Source of the DNA: Colwellia sp. 20A7
GTDB lineage: Bacteria; Pseudomonadota; Gammaproteobacteria; Enterobacterales; Alteromonadaceae
Length of the DNA: 64,000 bases
Direction of reading: 5' to 3'
NCBI RefSeq assembly: GCF_009832865.1
Contig: NZ_CP047130.1
Coordinates: 434,001-498,000, forward strand
This document shows, piece after piece, positions 46,756 to 56,330 of this stretch. Each line of letters opens with the position of its first letter. The first letter of the stretch is position 1. The notes beneath the pieces are model-generated. The model searched no databases. It was not told the DNA's origin and was given only the letters and a program-made list of their open reading frames with translations. The position numbers and the translations under genes were made by a program.

Positions 46756-47774
46756 AAATATTATATGGTGTTCAAGCTACAGGGAATGGTCATATAGCTC
46801 GAAGTCGAATTATGGCTAAGCAATTAAAAGAAAATGGTGTCGAGGTGACTTTTCTTTTTTCTGGCCGCCCTAAAGATAAACTCTTTGATATGGAGCTCTT
46901 TGGTGACTTTATCTATAAACAAGGGCTTACTTTTATTGTTCAAAATGGCAAAGTTAATTATTTATCAACCGCATTCAATAATAATTTTTTACGATTTATT
47001 TATGATGTTCATACGTTAGCGATTGACGATTATGATTTAATTATTACCGATTTTGAACCTGTGACCGCTTGGGCTGCAAAGCTAAAGAAAAAGCTAGTGC
47101 TTGGTATTGGGCATCAATATGCTTTTGGTCGTAATACACCTCGAGCCGGAAAAAATTTACTAGCTGAATTCGTGATGAATTACTTTGCACCGGCAAAGGA
47201 TTCAATCGGGCTACATTGGGCACCTTTTGATCAATCTATTTTGCCACCAATCATTGATGTAAACCTTGTTGGAAAAGCGGAAGTAAATGTGGTTATAGTT
47301 TATCTTCCTTTTGAAAATCAGAGTAAAGTAACTCGGTTATTACAACAATTCCCAGATAAACATTTTATCCAATATTCTCCGGATGTTGATAATGCTGAGA
47401 AGAAAAATGTATCGATAAGAACCACTTGTTATGCAGGGTTTAAGCAAGACTTGTGTCGTGGTAGCGCTGTTATATCAAATAGTGGTTTTGAATTAATCAG
47501 TGAATGTTTGCACTTAGGACTGCCTTTACTCGTTAAGCCGTTACAAGGCCAAATGGAGCAAGAATCAAATGCACTTGCATTACATGAGCTTAAATTTGCC
47601 AAGGTAATGCGGACATTAGATGAAGATATTGTCGCTAGTTGGTTAGTAAAGTGTAAGCCTAGAATATATAAAAAAACACCTGATGTAGCTTTTGAAATAG
47701 TAAGGTGGTTACTTAGCGATAAAAAATTGCCAATTCACAAAGTAGCGGCTTCTTTATGGCATCAATATAAATAG
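46752..47774 (+). CDS. GT28-like glycosyltransferase (MJ1255/VC2487 family)
   Basis: 340-residue glycosyltransferase with the two-Rossmann GT-B layout. YGVQATGNGHIARSRIMAK resembles the N-terminal acceptor-site loop of MurG and diacylglycerol glycosyltransferases; the C-terminal ISNSGFELISECLHLGLPLLVKP(LQGQMEQESNA) is the nucleotide-sugar site pattern. The start codon is GTG within a GTGA overlap with the PAP2 gene. Its substrate is unknown; diacylglycerol would fit the neighbourhood. Confidence 0.85.
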   Translation: MKILYGVQATGNGHIARSRIMAKQLKENGVEVTFLFSGRPKDKLFDMELFGDFIYKQGLTFIVQNGKVNYLSTAFNNNFLRFIYDVHTLAIDDYDLIITDFEPVTAWAAKLKKKLVLGIGHQYAFGRNTPRAGKNLLAEFVMNYFAPAKDSIGLHWAPFDQSILPPIIDVNLVGKAEVNVVIVYLPFENQSKVTRLLQQFPDKHFIQYSPDVDNAEKKNVSIRTTCYAGFKQDLCRGSAVISNSGFELISECLHLGLPLLVKPLQGQMEQESNALALHELKFAKVMRTLDEDIVASWLVKCKPRIYKKTPDVAFEIVRWLLSDKKLPIHKVAASLWHQYK

Positions 47775-47900
47775 AATGGGGATAAAAGCCCATAGTTGAA
47801 TTGCAAAGAAAGCTATTACCTTTGATAGAGTAATAGTGTTTTTCAAGGAAGATCATTATTGCATAAACAGTCTTTAAACTAAGCTTATGAACGTATGGAA

Positions 47901-48104
47901 CTAAGCTTTAATATTAATATTTTGTCCGATGCTGGCGGTTGTATTACTTGAACTAGCAGCTGGGGCTGCACTTTGAATTAATTGCAATGCCATTTCTCCT
48001 TCTGCTTCTGCTATCTCTTTTGCTTTAACGGCAACAGATAAAATTGTTCCGTTACCACCATTTTCGGGGGCGAAACTTGGTGTATTAGTAATATTGATAG
48101 ACAT
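47901..48104 (-). CDS. YjfB-like putative motility protein
   Basis: 67-residue acidic/alanine-rich protein with the AEGEMALQLIQSAAP and IGQNINIKA segments of the YjfB family (a small family associated by name with motility, function not established). Start ATG at 48104. Isolated gene between the glycosyltransferase and an unknown forward gene; assignment is by pattern and moderate. Confidence 0.6.
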   Translation of the reverse strand: MSINITNTPSFAPENGGNGTILSVAVKAKEIAEAEGEMALQLIQSAAPAASSSNTTASIGQNINIKA

Positions 48105-48320
48105 AGCGCTACTCCAGAATGAATTAATAATTATGCTTAATAACTGTATATCGGCTTATTCACAAAAAACTTTACCTAAATTATAGCAAAGTTTAACAAG
48201 ATAGTGTTTATTAGCTTTTTGGTTCTTTTATAATGTCTCGTTAACTCTTACTCATCGTGCTTTAATCATAGTTTGACTATATAATACTGCTTACATGTCG
48301 TTTTAAATTGAGTCTAAAAT

Positions 48321-48746
48321 ATGACGGAACAATTACCCATTTCGATTTCTGTTTGTGATGATTTAGTACAGCAATTTACTAAAATAAGATCTGTATGTAA
48401 TAAGCTTGAAGCACAATTCAATTTTCAAACGATGACGGCTAATTGGTATGGTAATGAAGAGGTTGTGCTTAGCGTTAAACTATTTATAGAAACAGCGAAC
48501 AGCTTTGATATACATAAACACGCCCAAGAGCAAGCTCAATCAGAAACAAAAAATTATAGCGATGATGTTTTTAGTTATTACTATAACAGTGAAAAAACTC
48601 AAACACTAAATTGCTATATTGCTATTACTGACTCAGAGCTTGCTATGCTAAATCAGCAGCATAAAATACTGGCTGGGTTGCTTCATATTAAGCTGCAAAA
48701 AGTACTTAATTTAATTGCGAAGCAGTTAGCGTTAGGTGCTATTTAA
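48321..48746 (+). CDS. Conserved-looking protein of unknown function
   Basis: 141 residues, soluble, acidic, probably mostly helical at the C-terminus (LNQQHKILAGLLHIKLQKVLNLIAKQL) with a mixed N-terminal half. No signal peptide, membrane segment or recognisable catalytic motif. I do not recognise the family. It precedes the pseudouridine synthase by 38 bases and may be co-transcribed with it. Codon use looks like its neighbours. Confidence 0.6.
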   Translation: MTEQLPISISVCDDLVQQFTKIRSVCNKLEAQFNFQTMTANWYGNEEVVLSVKLFIETANSFDIHKHAQEQAQSETKNYSDDVFSYYYNSEKTQTLNCYIAITDSELAMLNQQHKILAGLLHIKLQKVLNLIAKQLALGAI

Positions 48747-48784
48747 TCTCATCAAATTAACTTCTTTAATTTAGTAACTATATT

Positions 48785-49489
48785 ATGTCTATAAATCGTG
48801 CTCGTCTAGATCGCTTTATTAGTGAAACCTGTCAAATTAATCGGAAAAAAGTACGCTTATTATTAGCACAGAAAAGAGTAACTGTAGATGGGGTGATCGC
48901 GACAGATATTGCCTTACCTATTTATAAATTCTCTGTAATTTCATTGGATAATAAGGTTCTTCAGCAACACCAAGCTTTATACGTTATGTTGCATAAACCT
49001 ATCGGGGTTGTGTGCGCTACCAAAGATGACAAACACAGAACCGTTATAGATTTATTAGGTGAACTATTATCGGCTGAAGAAAAAGCGAGTTTACATATTG
49101 TTGGACGCTTAGATTTAAATACATCAGGTTTGGTTCTATTAACCAATGATAGTCGTTGGTCTGAAAAGTTAACATCCCCAAAAAGCAAAGTAGCTAAACA
49201 TTATTTAGTTACGTTGCAAAACCCGTTAACCCAAGAATATATTGCAGCTTTTTCAGCAGGTATGTACTTTGCTTATGAAAATATCACAACTCTGCCAGTT
49301 GTCTTGACTATTACTAGCCAATATCAGGCGGAAGTTGTGTTAACAGAAGGGCGTTACCACCAAATAAAAAGAATGTTTGGTCGCTTTAATAATCCTGTTA
49401 TTGCTTTACATCGAACATCCATCGGTAAATACGTTTTAGAGGAGAGTTTGAACCTAGGAGAAAGTAAGCTAATTAACGTTAGTATCTAA
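48785..49489 (+). CDS. RsuA/RluE-family 16S/23S rRNA pseudouridine synthase
   Basis: An N-terminal S4 RNA-binding domain (RLDRFISETCQINRKKVRLLL) precedes a catalytic domain with the family motif GRLDLNTSGLVLLTND, Asp110 being the expected catalytic residue, and a C-terminal EGRYHQIKRMFG motif. 234 residues equals RsuA (231), which modifies U516 of 16S rRNA. Not enough to separate RsuA from RluE/RluF paralogs, but S4 plus length favours RsuA. Confidence 0.9.
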   Translation: MSINRARLDRFISETCQINRKKVRLLLAQKRVTVDGVIATDIALPIYKFSVISLDNKVLQQHQALYVMLHKPIGVVCATKDDKHRTVIDLLGELLSAEEKASLHIVGRLDLNTSGLVLLTNDSRWSEKLTSPKSKVAKHYLVTLQNPLTQEYIAAFSAGMYFAYENITTLPVVLTITSQYQAEVVLTEGRYHQIKRMFGRFNNPVIALHRTSIGKYVLEESLNLGESKLINVSI

Positions 49490-49547
49490 TCCTTTATTTA
49501 CTAACGTTATTATTGATATTTTACAATTTACTTATTCAACGTTCAGT

Positions 49548-50387
49548 TTACTTAACACCTAGTTCGCGTAAGCGTTCAAGTAAATAACTGGCTTGAGTAT
49601 GTTCTTCTGACAATTTTACATCACTACAAGGGTGTAAGAAAAGCGGCAGTGAAATACGTGATTTTGTGCTAGCTTTACCTGTAGGATTAATGACTCGGTG
49701 AGTAGTTGAAGGAAAGTATCCGCCGGATGCTTCTTGTAACATGTCACCTATATTAATAATTAAATTACCAAAATCACTAGGGACATTTATCCAGCTGCCA
49801 TCTTGGCACTGTACTTGTAAACCGGGTTCATTTGCTGCTGGTAATATAGTTAATAAATTAATATCTTCGTGAGCAGCAGCTCTTATTGCGCCAGCTTCTT
49901 CATCGCCTGTTAATGGTGGGTAATGCAATATGCGTAATAGCGTATTCGGCGTATCTTTAATCATACTCGACAATGGTTGAGAATAGTTTTTTGCTACGTC
50001 TTCAGGACTATAGGCTTCCACCCAGTCTAATAGCTCACTGGCTAAGTTAGACGCCAATTGATAATAGTTGAGTATTTCATCTTTTAATGAATCAGGAATA
50101 CGACCCCATGGATAAACATGAAAATACTCTTTAATATCTTTTTGAGTATGACCTTTTGCTACTTCTGAAATCTCAGAAGAAAAATAGCCATCTTGTTTTT
50201 CAACATCAAAAGCAAACTCTTGTTTACCGTGATTATTAAAAAACTCTTGCCAATTATGATAAATAGATTCAACTAAAGATTGTTGAATAGGATGGTTTTT
50301 TAATACCCCAAATCCAGTTTCTCTCAAACTTTTCACAAATAGCTCAGGTGCATTCTTGTCTGTGTAATCAACAACGGATAGTGTCAT
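49548..50387 (-). CDS. 2-oxoglutarate/Fe(II)-dependent oxygenase (isopenicillin N synthase-like)
   Basis: 279-residue DIOX_N plus 2OG-FeII_Oxy protein. The iron ligands His173, Asp175 and His230 (AAHEDIN and STTHRVIN) and the 2-oxoglutarate-binding R244-x-S246 are all present. The N-terminal RETGFGVLKNHPI fits the DIOX_N domain. Substrate unknown; the family covers many hydroxylases and ethylene-forming-like enzymes. Monocistronic in appearance. Confidence 0.88.
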   Translation of the reverse strand: MTLSVVDYTDKNAPELFVKSLRETGFGVLKNHPIQQSLVESIYHNWQEFFNNHGKQEFAFDVEKQDGYFSSEISEVAKGHTQKDIKEYFHVYPWGRIPDSLKDEILNYYQLASNLASELLDWVEAYSPEDVAKNYSQPLSSMIKDTPNTLLRILHYPPLTGDEEAGAIRAAAHEDINLLTILPAANEPGLQVQCQDGSWINVPSDFGNLIINIGDMLQEASGGYFPSTTHRVINPTGKASTKSRISLPLFLHPCSDVKLSEEHTQASYLLERLRELGVK

Positions 50388-50534
50388 TTTTTTCTCTTTA
50401 AGGTAAAGTATGAGCCAATTGTAAACCGATATTAGTTATCATCAAGCATATAAATAAATAATAACGATTTTTTCATGCTTTGCTATATAATGTAATTAAC
50501 AATAAATTTGTAATATAAATAAGTGAAACACAAC

Positions 50535-50840
50535 ATGAAGTTATCTTTTTTTTCAGTTATATTTTCGGTTCTTTTTTTAGCTGCTTGCTCTAGTAATAAT
50601 GAAACTTGTGAAGATATCACGTTAGCATCAGAGCAGATTCAACAATGCCAAGTATTACATCGTCAAATAGTGAATGCCAAGGGTCAGCCTTTAATTCGTA
50701 CAGAGCTTGAACGCAGATATCAGCAGGATTGTATTGATATTCGGTATTATCGTGATGAAAAGCAACTTGCTATTTGTGGTAACAAACATAAAACAAAAGA
50801 AATCGTAACAAATATGAATAAAGAAGCGAGTAATAAATAA
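50535..50840 (+). CDS. Small predicted lipoprotein, unknown function
   Basis: Signal peptide with lipobox LAAC at about residues 14-17, mature region of about 85 polar residues with four cysteines that could form disulfides. An in-frame GTG at 50523 gives four extra residues; the ATG at 50535 yields a cleaner signal peptide. I do not recognise a family. Confidence 0.65.
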   Translation: MKLSFFSVIFSVLFLAACSSNNETCEDITLASEQIQQCQVLHRQIVNAKGQPLIRTELERRYQQDCIDIRYYRDEKQLAICGNKHKTKEIVTNMNKEASNK

Positions 50841-50967
50841 TACCTTTATCATTAACCCATTTTAACCCAGTATAAAGTGAATTTTTTTATAGAGACATCA
50901 TGCTTATATGAAAAGTTTATAGAATTAAATTGCAAATAATAGTAGTAGCAAATGGTGAATTTTATTT

Positions 50968-53541
50968 ATGTCTAATGGATCTTTAAAAAACAATATGGAC
51001 ACTGCTAAACCTAAAAAAGAAGTAGAGGAACAAGCACTTCTGACTTTGCAAGCAGAGCATCAAGATTTACAATTACGTTATAATGCTTTGTTTAATTTGA
51101 ATAAATTATCTCAAGAATGTGAAGATTTAAACCACTTCTATCCTAAGGTTCATAAAACTATAGCCTCATTAATGACGGCTGAAAATTTCTATATTGTTAC
51201 TTATGATCAAACTTTTAGCACACTTGAGTTTGTTTATCATGTAGATGAGAAAGATGAAAGACCTGAAGGGGTTATAGATTATGATGTCCTAGCAGGCTCT
51301 TTTACACACTTAGTTATTGAATCATTACAACCTTTATTAGTAAGCCCCTCATTAGAAAAACAGCTATGTGCAAATGGTAAAATAACCCAACATGGTTCAA
51401 CAGGAACCGACTGGGTAGGCGTGCCACTACTACACAATGATTTAGTTATTGGGGTGATGGTAGTTCAAAGTTACAATGAAAAAGTTAGGTATTCTGAGCA
51501 AGACTTAAATATGCTGACTTTTACTGGACAGCATGTAGTTAGTGCGATGATTCGCTTACAGGATAAAGAGCGCTTAACCAGTGCTGTTAATGCACGTACG
51601 CAAGAATTAATGGCACAAATTCGCGAACGAGAAAAATCTGAATTATTACAAGAATCCTTATATCGAATTTCAGAGTTAGCTAATGATGCTAGTTTTGATA
51701 TCGATGTTTTCTATTCTAAAGTACATAATATTGTTGGTCAGTTGATTAACGCAACCAATTTTTTTATTGCTAAATATGATGAAGAAAGTGACACGATAGA
51801 ATATGTTTATGTGGTTGATGAAGATTCGAGCCATGAGAGAAGTTTTTTCAAAAAAAGAAAGCTCTCAAATCATTATTCTGAACTCGTTATTCGTCAGCAG
51901 AAAACGGTTCTTTTATCTAAGCAAGATATGCAAGATTTGTGTGAGAGTGGTCAAACCCGAAAGCCCACCTCGGATGAACATTCTTGGCTAGGTGTTCCTT
52001 TGCTCTATGTTGGAAAGCTATTAGGTGTAATGGTGATTCAAAGCTATTCTGCTCGTACTATTTATAGCGAGCAAGATGCAGAATTACTTAATTTTGTTTC
52101 TAATCATGTGTCTTCTGCGATTAAACGCCGAGAAACATCGGAAATAGAAAGGCAAAATCATGAGCTATTAGAGGAGCAGGTTAAGCTAAGAACCTTAGCC
52201 CTTGAAGAAGAGATTTTACAACGTAAGCAGGCTGAAAAAAGATTAAAGCACACGGCTTCGCATGATAGTCTAACTGGATTACCTAATAGAGCTGTATTTC
52301 TTGACCTATTAAATCATGCTATTGCCTGCAACAAACGAAAGCCTGACTTATCTTTTGCGGTATTATTTTTAGACTTAGATCGCTTTAAGGTCGTTAATGA
52401 TAGTTTAGGCCACCAAGCAGGAGATACCTTATTAAAGCTTATAGCCTATGAACTTTCTTCCATTTTACGTGGTAAAGATACTGTTGCTAGACTCGGTGGT
52501 GATGAATTTGTGATTTTAATTGAAGATCTTGATTCAGACCAAAAAGCTTTCGATATTGCCCAACGAATCACTGAATTCCTTACTGAACCATTCATTATTA
52601 ATAACCAATTAGTTTTTACAGGAACAAGTATTGGTATTTTGTTTAGTGATGAGCGCTATAACGATGCAGATACCATGTTGCGAGATGCAGATACAGCAAT
52701 GTACCATGCTAAAGGCAATGGAAAAGGGCGTTATGAGGTCTTTGATGCAAGTATGCATCAAAGAGTGCAAAATGCATTATCTCTTGAGGCAGATATTAGA
52801 GAGGCAATAGAGTGGGACGAATTTATTCCTTACTATCAACCTATAATAGAATTAGAGAATAAAGAAATAAAAGGCTTTGAAGCCTTAGCTCGCTGGCCAA
52901 GTAATAAGCGTGGCTTTGTTTACCCTGATGAATTCATCCCGCTAGCCGAAGAAACAAATTTAGTGCAAGCTATTGATTTTCAAATATTAAAAAAATCTTG
53001 TCAACAGCTAAAACGTTGGCAAGAAACTTTATCACGTAATGATCTGTATGTGAGTTGTAATCTATTTTGTAACCAGTTTTTTAGTGCTACATTACCTGAT
53101 GATATTGAACGTATATTGATAGAGACAGGTTTGAAGCCTAAAAATCTAAGAGTAGAGCTAACAGAGCGAGCGCTTTTGGAAAATACAGACATTGTGTTAT
53201 CTAATATGAAAGCGCTTAAAAAGTTGGGTGTAAAAATATTACTTGATGATTTTGGAACAGGATATTCGAGTTTAAGTTATTTACATCAATTTCCTATTGA
53301 TGTCTTAAAAATAGATCGTTCTTTTATTAATAATTGTCATGAGCAGAACAATAGTAGAGCTATTATCAAAACCATTATTGATTTAGCAACAAGTCTTGGT
53401 ATGGCGACTATTGGTGAGGGAATTGAAAGTCTCGAAAATGCAGAGTTACTTCAAAAAATGGACTGTTTATACGGGCAAGGATTTTATTACGCTAAACCTA
53501 TGCCCGCGGATGAAATGGAACAATATATTATTAACCATTAA
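50968..53541 (+). CDS. GAF-GAF-GGDEF-EAL cyclic-di-GMP signalling protein
   Basis: 857-residue cytoplasmic regulator. Two GAF-like sensor domains (about 45-205 and 225-390) are joined by coiled-coil helices; then a GGDEF domain (GGDEF at 510-514, diguanylate cyclase motif intact) and an EAL domain (EAL at 638-640, later DDFGTGYSSLSYL and KIDRSFI intact). Both enzymatic domains look active, so net synthesis or breakdown of c-di-GMP cannot be told. No membrane segment. Ends inside a TTAACCA heptamer repeat; followed by degS on the other strand. Confidence 0.93.
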   Translation: MSNGSLKNNMDTAKPKKEVEEQALLTLQAEHQDLQLRYNALFNLNKLSQECEDLNHFYPKVHKTIASLMTAENFYIVTYDQTFSTLEFVYHVDEKDERPEGVIDYDVLAGSFTHLVIESLQPLLVSPSLEKQLCANGKITQHGSTGTDWVGVPLLHNDLVIGVMVVQSYNEKVRYSEQDLNMLTFTGQHVVSAMIRLQDKERLTSAVNARTQELMAQIREREKSELLQESLYRISELANDASFDIDVFYSKVHNIVGQLINATNFFIAKYDEESDTIEYVYVVDEDSSHERSFFKKRKLSNHYSELVIRQQKTVLLSKQDMQDLCESGQTRKPTSDEHSWLGVPLLYVGKLLGVMVIQSYSARTIYSEQDAELLNFVSNHVSSAIKRRETSEIERQNHELLEEQVKLRTLALEEEILQRKQAEKRLKHTASHDSLTGLPNRAVFLDLLNHAIACNKRKPDLSFAVLFLDLDRFKVVNDSLGHQAGDTLLKLIAYELSSILRGKDTVARLGGDEFVILIEDLDSDQKAFDIAQRITEFLTEPFIINNQLVFTGTSIGILFSDERYNDADTMLRDADTAMYHAKGNGKGRYEVFDASMHQRVQNALSLEADIREAIEWDEFIPYYQPIIELENKEIKGFEALARWPSNKRGFVYPDEFIPLAEETNLVQAIDFQILKKSCQQLKRWQETLSRNDLYVSCNLFCNQFFSATLPDDIERILIETGLKPKNLRVELTERALLENTDIVLSNMKALKKLGVKILLDDFGTGYSSLSYLHQFPIDVLKIDRSFINNCHEQNNSRAIIKTIIDLATSLGMATIGEGIESLENAELLQKMDCLYGQGFYYAKPMPADEMEQYIINH

Positions 53542-53577
53542 CCATTAACCATTAACCATTAACCATTAACCATTAAC
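53531..53577. repeat. Heptanucleotide tandem repeat TTAACCA at the GGDEF/EAL gene end
   Basis: Six full units plus TTAAC. The stop codon (53539-53541) lies in the second unit, so copies after it are non-coding. Confidence 0.97.
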
Positions 53578-53601
53578 GAGTAAAATGCTTCTCTGTGTTA
53601 A

Positions 53602-54660
53602 TTAATTATTAAATTCAGCAATGGTTATACTTGTTTCGATAATCTTTCCTTGACGGTAAAGTTTAAATATTAATGTTGTATTAGGCTTTGTTTCCGCAAC
53701 TATATCTAATGCTTGTACAATACTATTAATAGGTTTCTCATCTATTTGGTACATAATATCCCCAACTTGAATATCACCTATTTTTGCGGGGCTATTTGGA
53801 CTTACTTCTTCAACTACAATTCCTTTCGCATCAGTAGAATACTGAGTAGCAGAAATTCCCAACCAGCCACGAACTACACGACCATTTTCAATGATTTGTT
53901 GCATTATTTTAGCTGCTAATTCATAAGGTACAGCAAAAAATATTCCTTGAATATTGAGTTGAGGATTTGATTGGGTGAATTTTCTTGAATTAATACCTAC
54001 TAAAACACCATTACTATTAACTAAAGCACCGCCAGAGTTCCCTTCATTAATAGCAGCGTCCATTTGTAAGAAATTTAAGTAGCTGGTATTACTTAGACCA
54101 CTACGACCTGTAGCGCTAATGATACCTTGAGTCACTGTTTGTCCTAGGTTTAAAGGGTTTCCTATCGCGAGCACGATATCACCGGCGAGTGACTGCTGAT
54201 TATATTTTTGCGGGATAGTAGGCAAGTTACTCGCGTTAACTTTTAACACAGCTAGGTCAGTAATTTTATCAAAACCAATTATTTGAGCAGGAAATTGTTG
54301 GCCACTTTGTAATACCACATGAATCAAATCTGCATTTTGAATAACATGTAAATTAGTTAGGATATAACCATTACTATCCATGATCACACCTGAGCCTAAT
54401 GTCGTTGTTTTACGGGCAGCTTGACCATAAACAGAACTTGGCATAATGTCTTCAGAATAAATATTTACTACAGCAGGGCTCGCAACACTGACTGCCTTAG
54501 CGTAGGAAAGAGGGCGGGATTCTTTCTTTTCTGTGCTAAATAATTGCTTTATAAATGTATTTTCATTTAAGTTTGGCTTTAAGAGAAGTAAAGCAACGGC
54601 AAATAATACGCCATAACTAATAGAGTTTATAATGTACTTTAATGCAGGTTTTAATTTCAA
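53602..54660 (-). CDS. degS: Site-1 protease DegS (sigma-E pathway)
   Basis: Inner-membrane-anchored periplasmic serine protease that starts RseA cleavage when outer-membrane proteins misfold. One N-terminal hydrophobic anchor, catalytic triad in LTNLHVIQ (His), DKITDLAVL (Asp) and NEGNSGGAL (Ser), and one PDZ domain at the end. The longer frame upstream (to 54786) runs over the degQ terminator and has only a TTG start, so it is rejected; the TTG at 54660 (LKLKPALKYIINS) gives 352 residues, close to E. coli DegS (355). No ATG is available near the N-terminus. Confidence 0.92.
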   Translation of the reverse strand: MKLKPALKYIINSISYGVLFAVALLLLKPNLNENTFIKQLFSTEKKESRPLSYAKAVSVASPAVVNIYSEDIMPSSVYGQAARKTTTLGSGVIMDSNGYILTNLHVIQNADLIHVVLQSGQQFPAQIIGFDKITDLAVLKVNASNLPTIPQKYNQQSLAGDIVLAIGNPLNLGQTVTQGIISATGRSGLSNTSYLNFLQMDAAINEGNSGGALVNSNGVLVGINSRKFTQSNPQLNIQGIFFAVPYELAAKIMQQIIENGRVVRGWLGISATQYSTDAKGIVVEEVSPNSPAKIGDIQVGDIMYQIDEKPINSIVQALDIVAETKPNTTLIFKLYRQGKIIETSITIAEFNN

Positions 54661-54750
54661 AGGATAGTGCCCAGTATAATAGTTATCATTGCGATAATCA
54701 TTTTTGTTATATTTTTTGAGTTTAGCATAAAATATTGGGCTAATAGAAAA

Positions 54751-54780
54751 ATAAAAAAGGCTAGTTTTCACTAGCCTTGC
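54751..54780 (-). terminator. Rho-independent terminator after degQ
   Basis: On the minus strand AAGGCTAG, a TGAAAA loop, CTAGCCTT and a T-run. It lies 18 bases after the degQ stop and before degS. Confidence 0.88.
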
Positions 54781-54797
54781 TTTCAATTATGGAATTG

Positions 54798-56168
54798 TTA
54801 TCGAATCATTAAATATTGAGCGTAATTATCACGAATGATGTTTAATGCAAAAACACCTTCCTTATCTTTTAAATAACTACGTAAATCACCAACATTACTA
54901 ATACGTGTGCGATTTATTGCGGTAATCAAGTCACCTGTTTTTAAACCAACTAATGCCGCAGGGGAATTTTCTTCAACATTTTTGATAATGACACCATTAT
55001 TATTACTGTTGTTTTCTAATTCTGCGCCTTCAAACATAGGGTGTATAGTAGCAGCAGCAACATTATTACTTTGAGATTGCTTTAAAGTAACGTCGAGATT
55101 CTTTTCTTTACCATTACGTACAATGGTTAGTTCGATTGTTTTTCCTGCACCGATAGAGCCTATTTTTCCACGTAATTCATTAAAGGTTTTTATCAGCTTT
55201 CCATTTATTTTAGTGATTACATCACCTGGTTCAATACCTGCTTCATCGGCTGCAGAATCTGGCATTACTTGCTCAATGAAACCACCTTGGTTAGTTTCTA
55301 ATTCCATCGCTTTTGCAATATCACTGTTAAGACTGCGACCTGAAACGCCTAGTACGCCACGATGTACTTCGCCAAACTCTATAATTTGTTTGGTCAAGTT
55401 ATTCATCATATTACTAGGAATAGCAAAGCCGATACCTATATTACCGCCATTAGGACCAAGAATAGCTGTGTTAATACCTATTAACTCACCACGTAGATTA
55501 ATTAAGGCACCACCAGAGTTACCACTGTTAATGGCAGCATCTGTTTGAATGAAATCTTCATAGTCTTCAATATTTAGTCCACTGCGTCCTAATGCACTAA
55601 CAATACCTGACGTTACTGTTTGACCTAAGCCAAAAGGACTGCCAATAGCGATAGCAAAATCACCAACACGTAGCTTATCTGAGTCGGCTATTTTTATTTC
55701 AGTTAAATTCTCTGCATCAATTTGTAATAAGGCTATGTCTGAATCAGCATCAGATCCTATTTTCTTTGCTTCAATTTGACGACCATCTTTCAGTGTTATT
55801 AATATTTCATCTGCTTTTTCAATAACATGATTATTAGTAACAATATAACCTTCCTTAGCATCAATAATAACCCCTGAGCCTAAACCACGAAATGGGCGCT
55901 GCTGTGCTTGATTAGGGTTTTGATTGGGATTACCAAAAAATCTAAAAATATTAGGTACACTTTGTTTGACTTCGTGAGTACCTTTGACTGCAATACTGAC
56001 TACAGCAGGAGTCGACTTCTCTAGCATTGGCGCAAGGCTAGGCATTTCTTGGCCTTCAACATTGCTTGGCCAAATAGAGTACGCTTGGGCAGTAAGTGGA
56101 ATAAGGGAGCTGGAAAGCAATGCTGCGCCAAGCACAGCAGATAAGGAAATAATTGACAATTTTTTCAT
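54798..56168 (-). CDS. degQ: Periplasmic serine endoprotease DegQ/DegP (Do family)
   Basis: Protease/chaperone for misfolded periplasmic proteins. The start at 56168 gives a clear signal peptide MKKLSIISLSAVLGAALL ending AQA. Catalytic triad in VTNNHVIEKAD, DADSDIALLQI and NSGNSGGALINL, followed by two PDZ domains (about 260-340 and 365-455). 457 residues, close to DegQ. The in-frame ATG at 56228 would add 20 residues without a signal-like start. Neighbours zapG/zapE and degS match the E. coli degQ-degS locus. Confidence 0.94.
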   Translation of the reverse strand: MKKLSIISLSAVLGAALLSSSLIPLTAQAYSIWPSNVEGQEMPSLAPMLEKSTPAVVSIAVKGTHEVKQSVPNIFRFFGNPNQNPNQAQQRPFRGLGSGVIIDAKEGYIVTNNHVIEKADEILITLKDGRQIEAKKIGSDADSDIALLQIDAENLTEIKIADSDKLRVGDFAIAIGSPFGLGQTVTSGIVSALGRSGLNIEDYEDFIQTDAAINSGNSGGALINLRGELIGINTAILGPNGGNIGIGFAIPSNMMNNLTKQIIEFGEVHRGVLGVSGRSLNSDIAKAMELETNQGGFIEQVMPDSAADEAGIEPGDVITKINGKLIKTFNELRGKIGSIGAGKTIELTIVRNGKEKNLDVTLKQSQSNNVAAATIHPMFEGAELENNSNNNGVIIKNVEENSPAALVGLKTGDLITAINRTRISNVGDLRSYLKDKEGVFALNIIRDNYAQYLMIR

Positions 56169-56330
56169 ATGGATGAATTCTCCTAAACTTAATTGAATCA
56201 ACTTTATTTTAAGTTGATCTACCTCCAAATAGACTGAATAAAATAGGTTTAGTTCAGAAATGCATTTTGTACATTTGTAACACTATGTTTCTGAAGGATA
56301 TAATAAATAAGTTAGATGTATACCAACTTA

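Noticed and set aside
53531..53577. Attachment site for an integrated element
   Set aside because: It is a simple heptamer repeat without integrase or boundary pair.
55123..55548. 141-residue forward frame inside degQ
   Set aside because: Antisense shadow of degQ, proline/isoleucine-rich without any motif.
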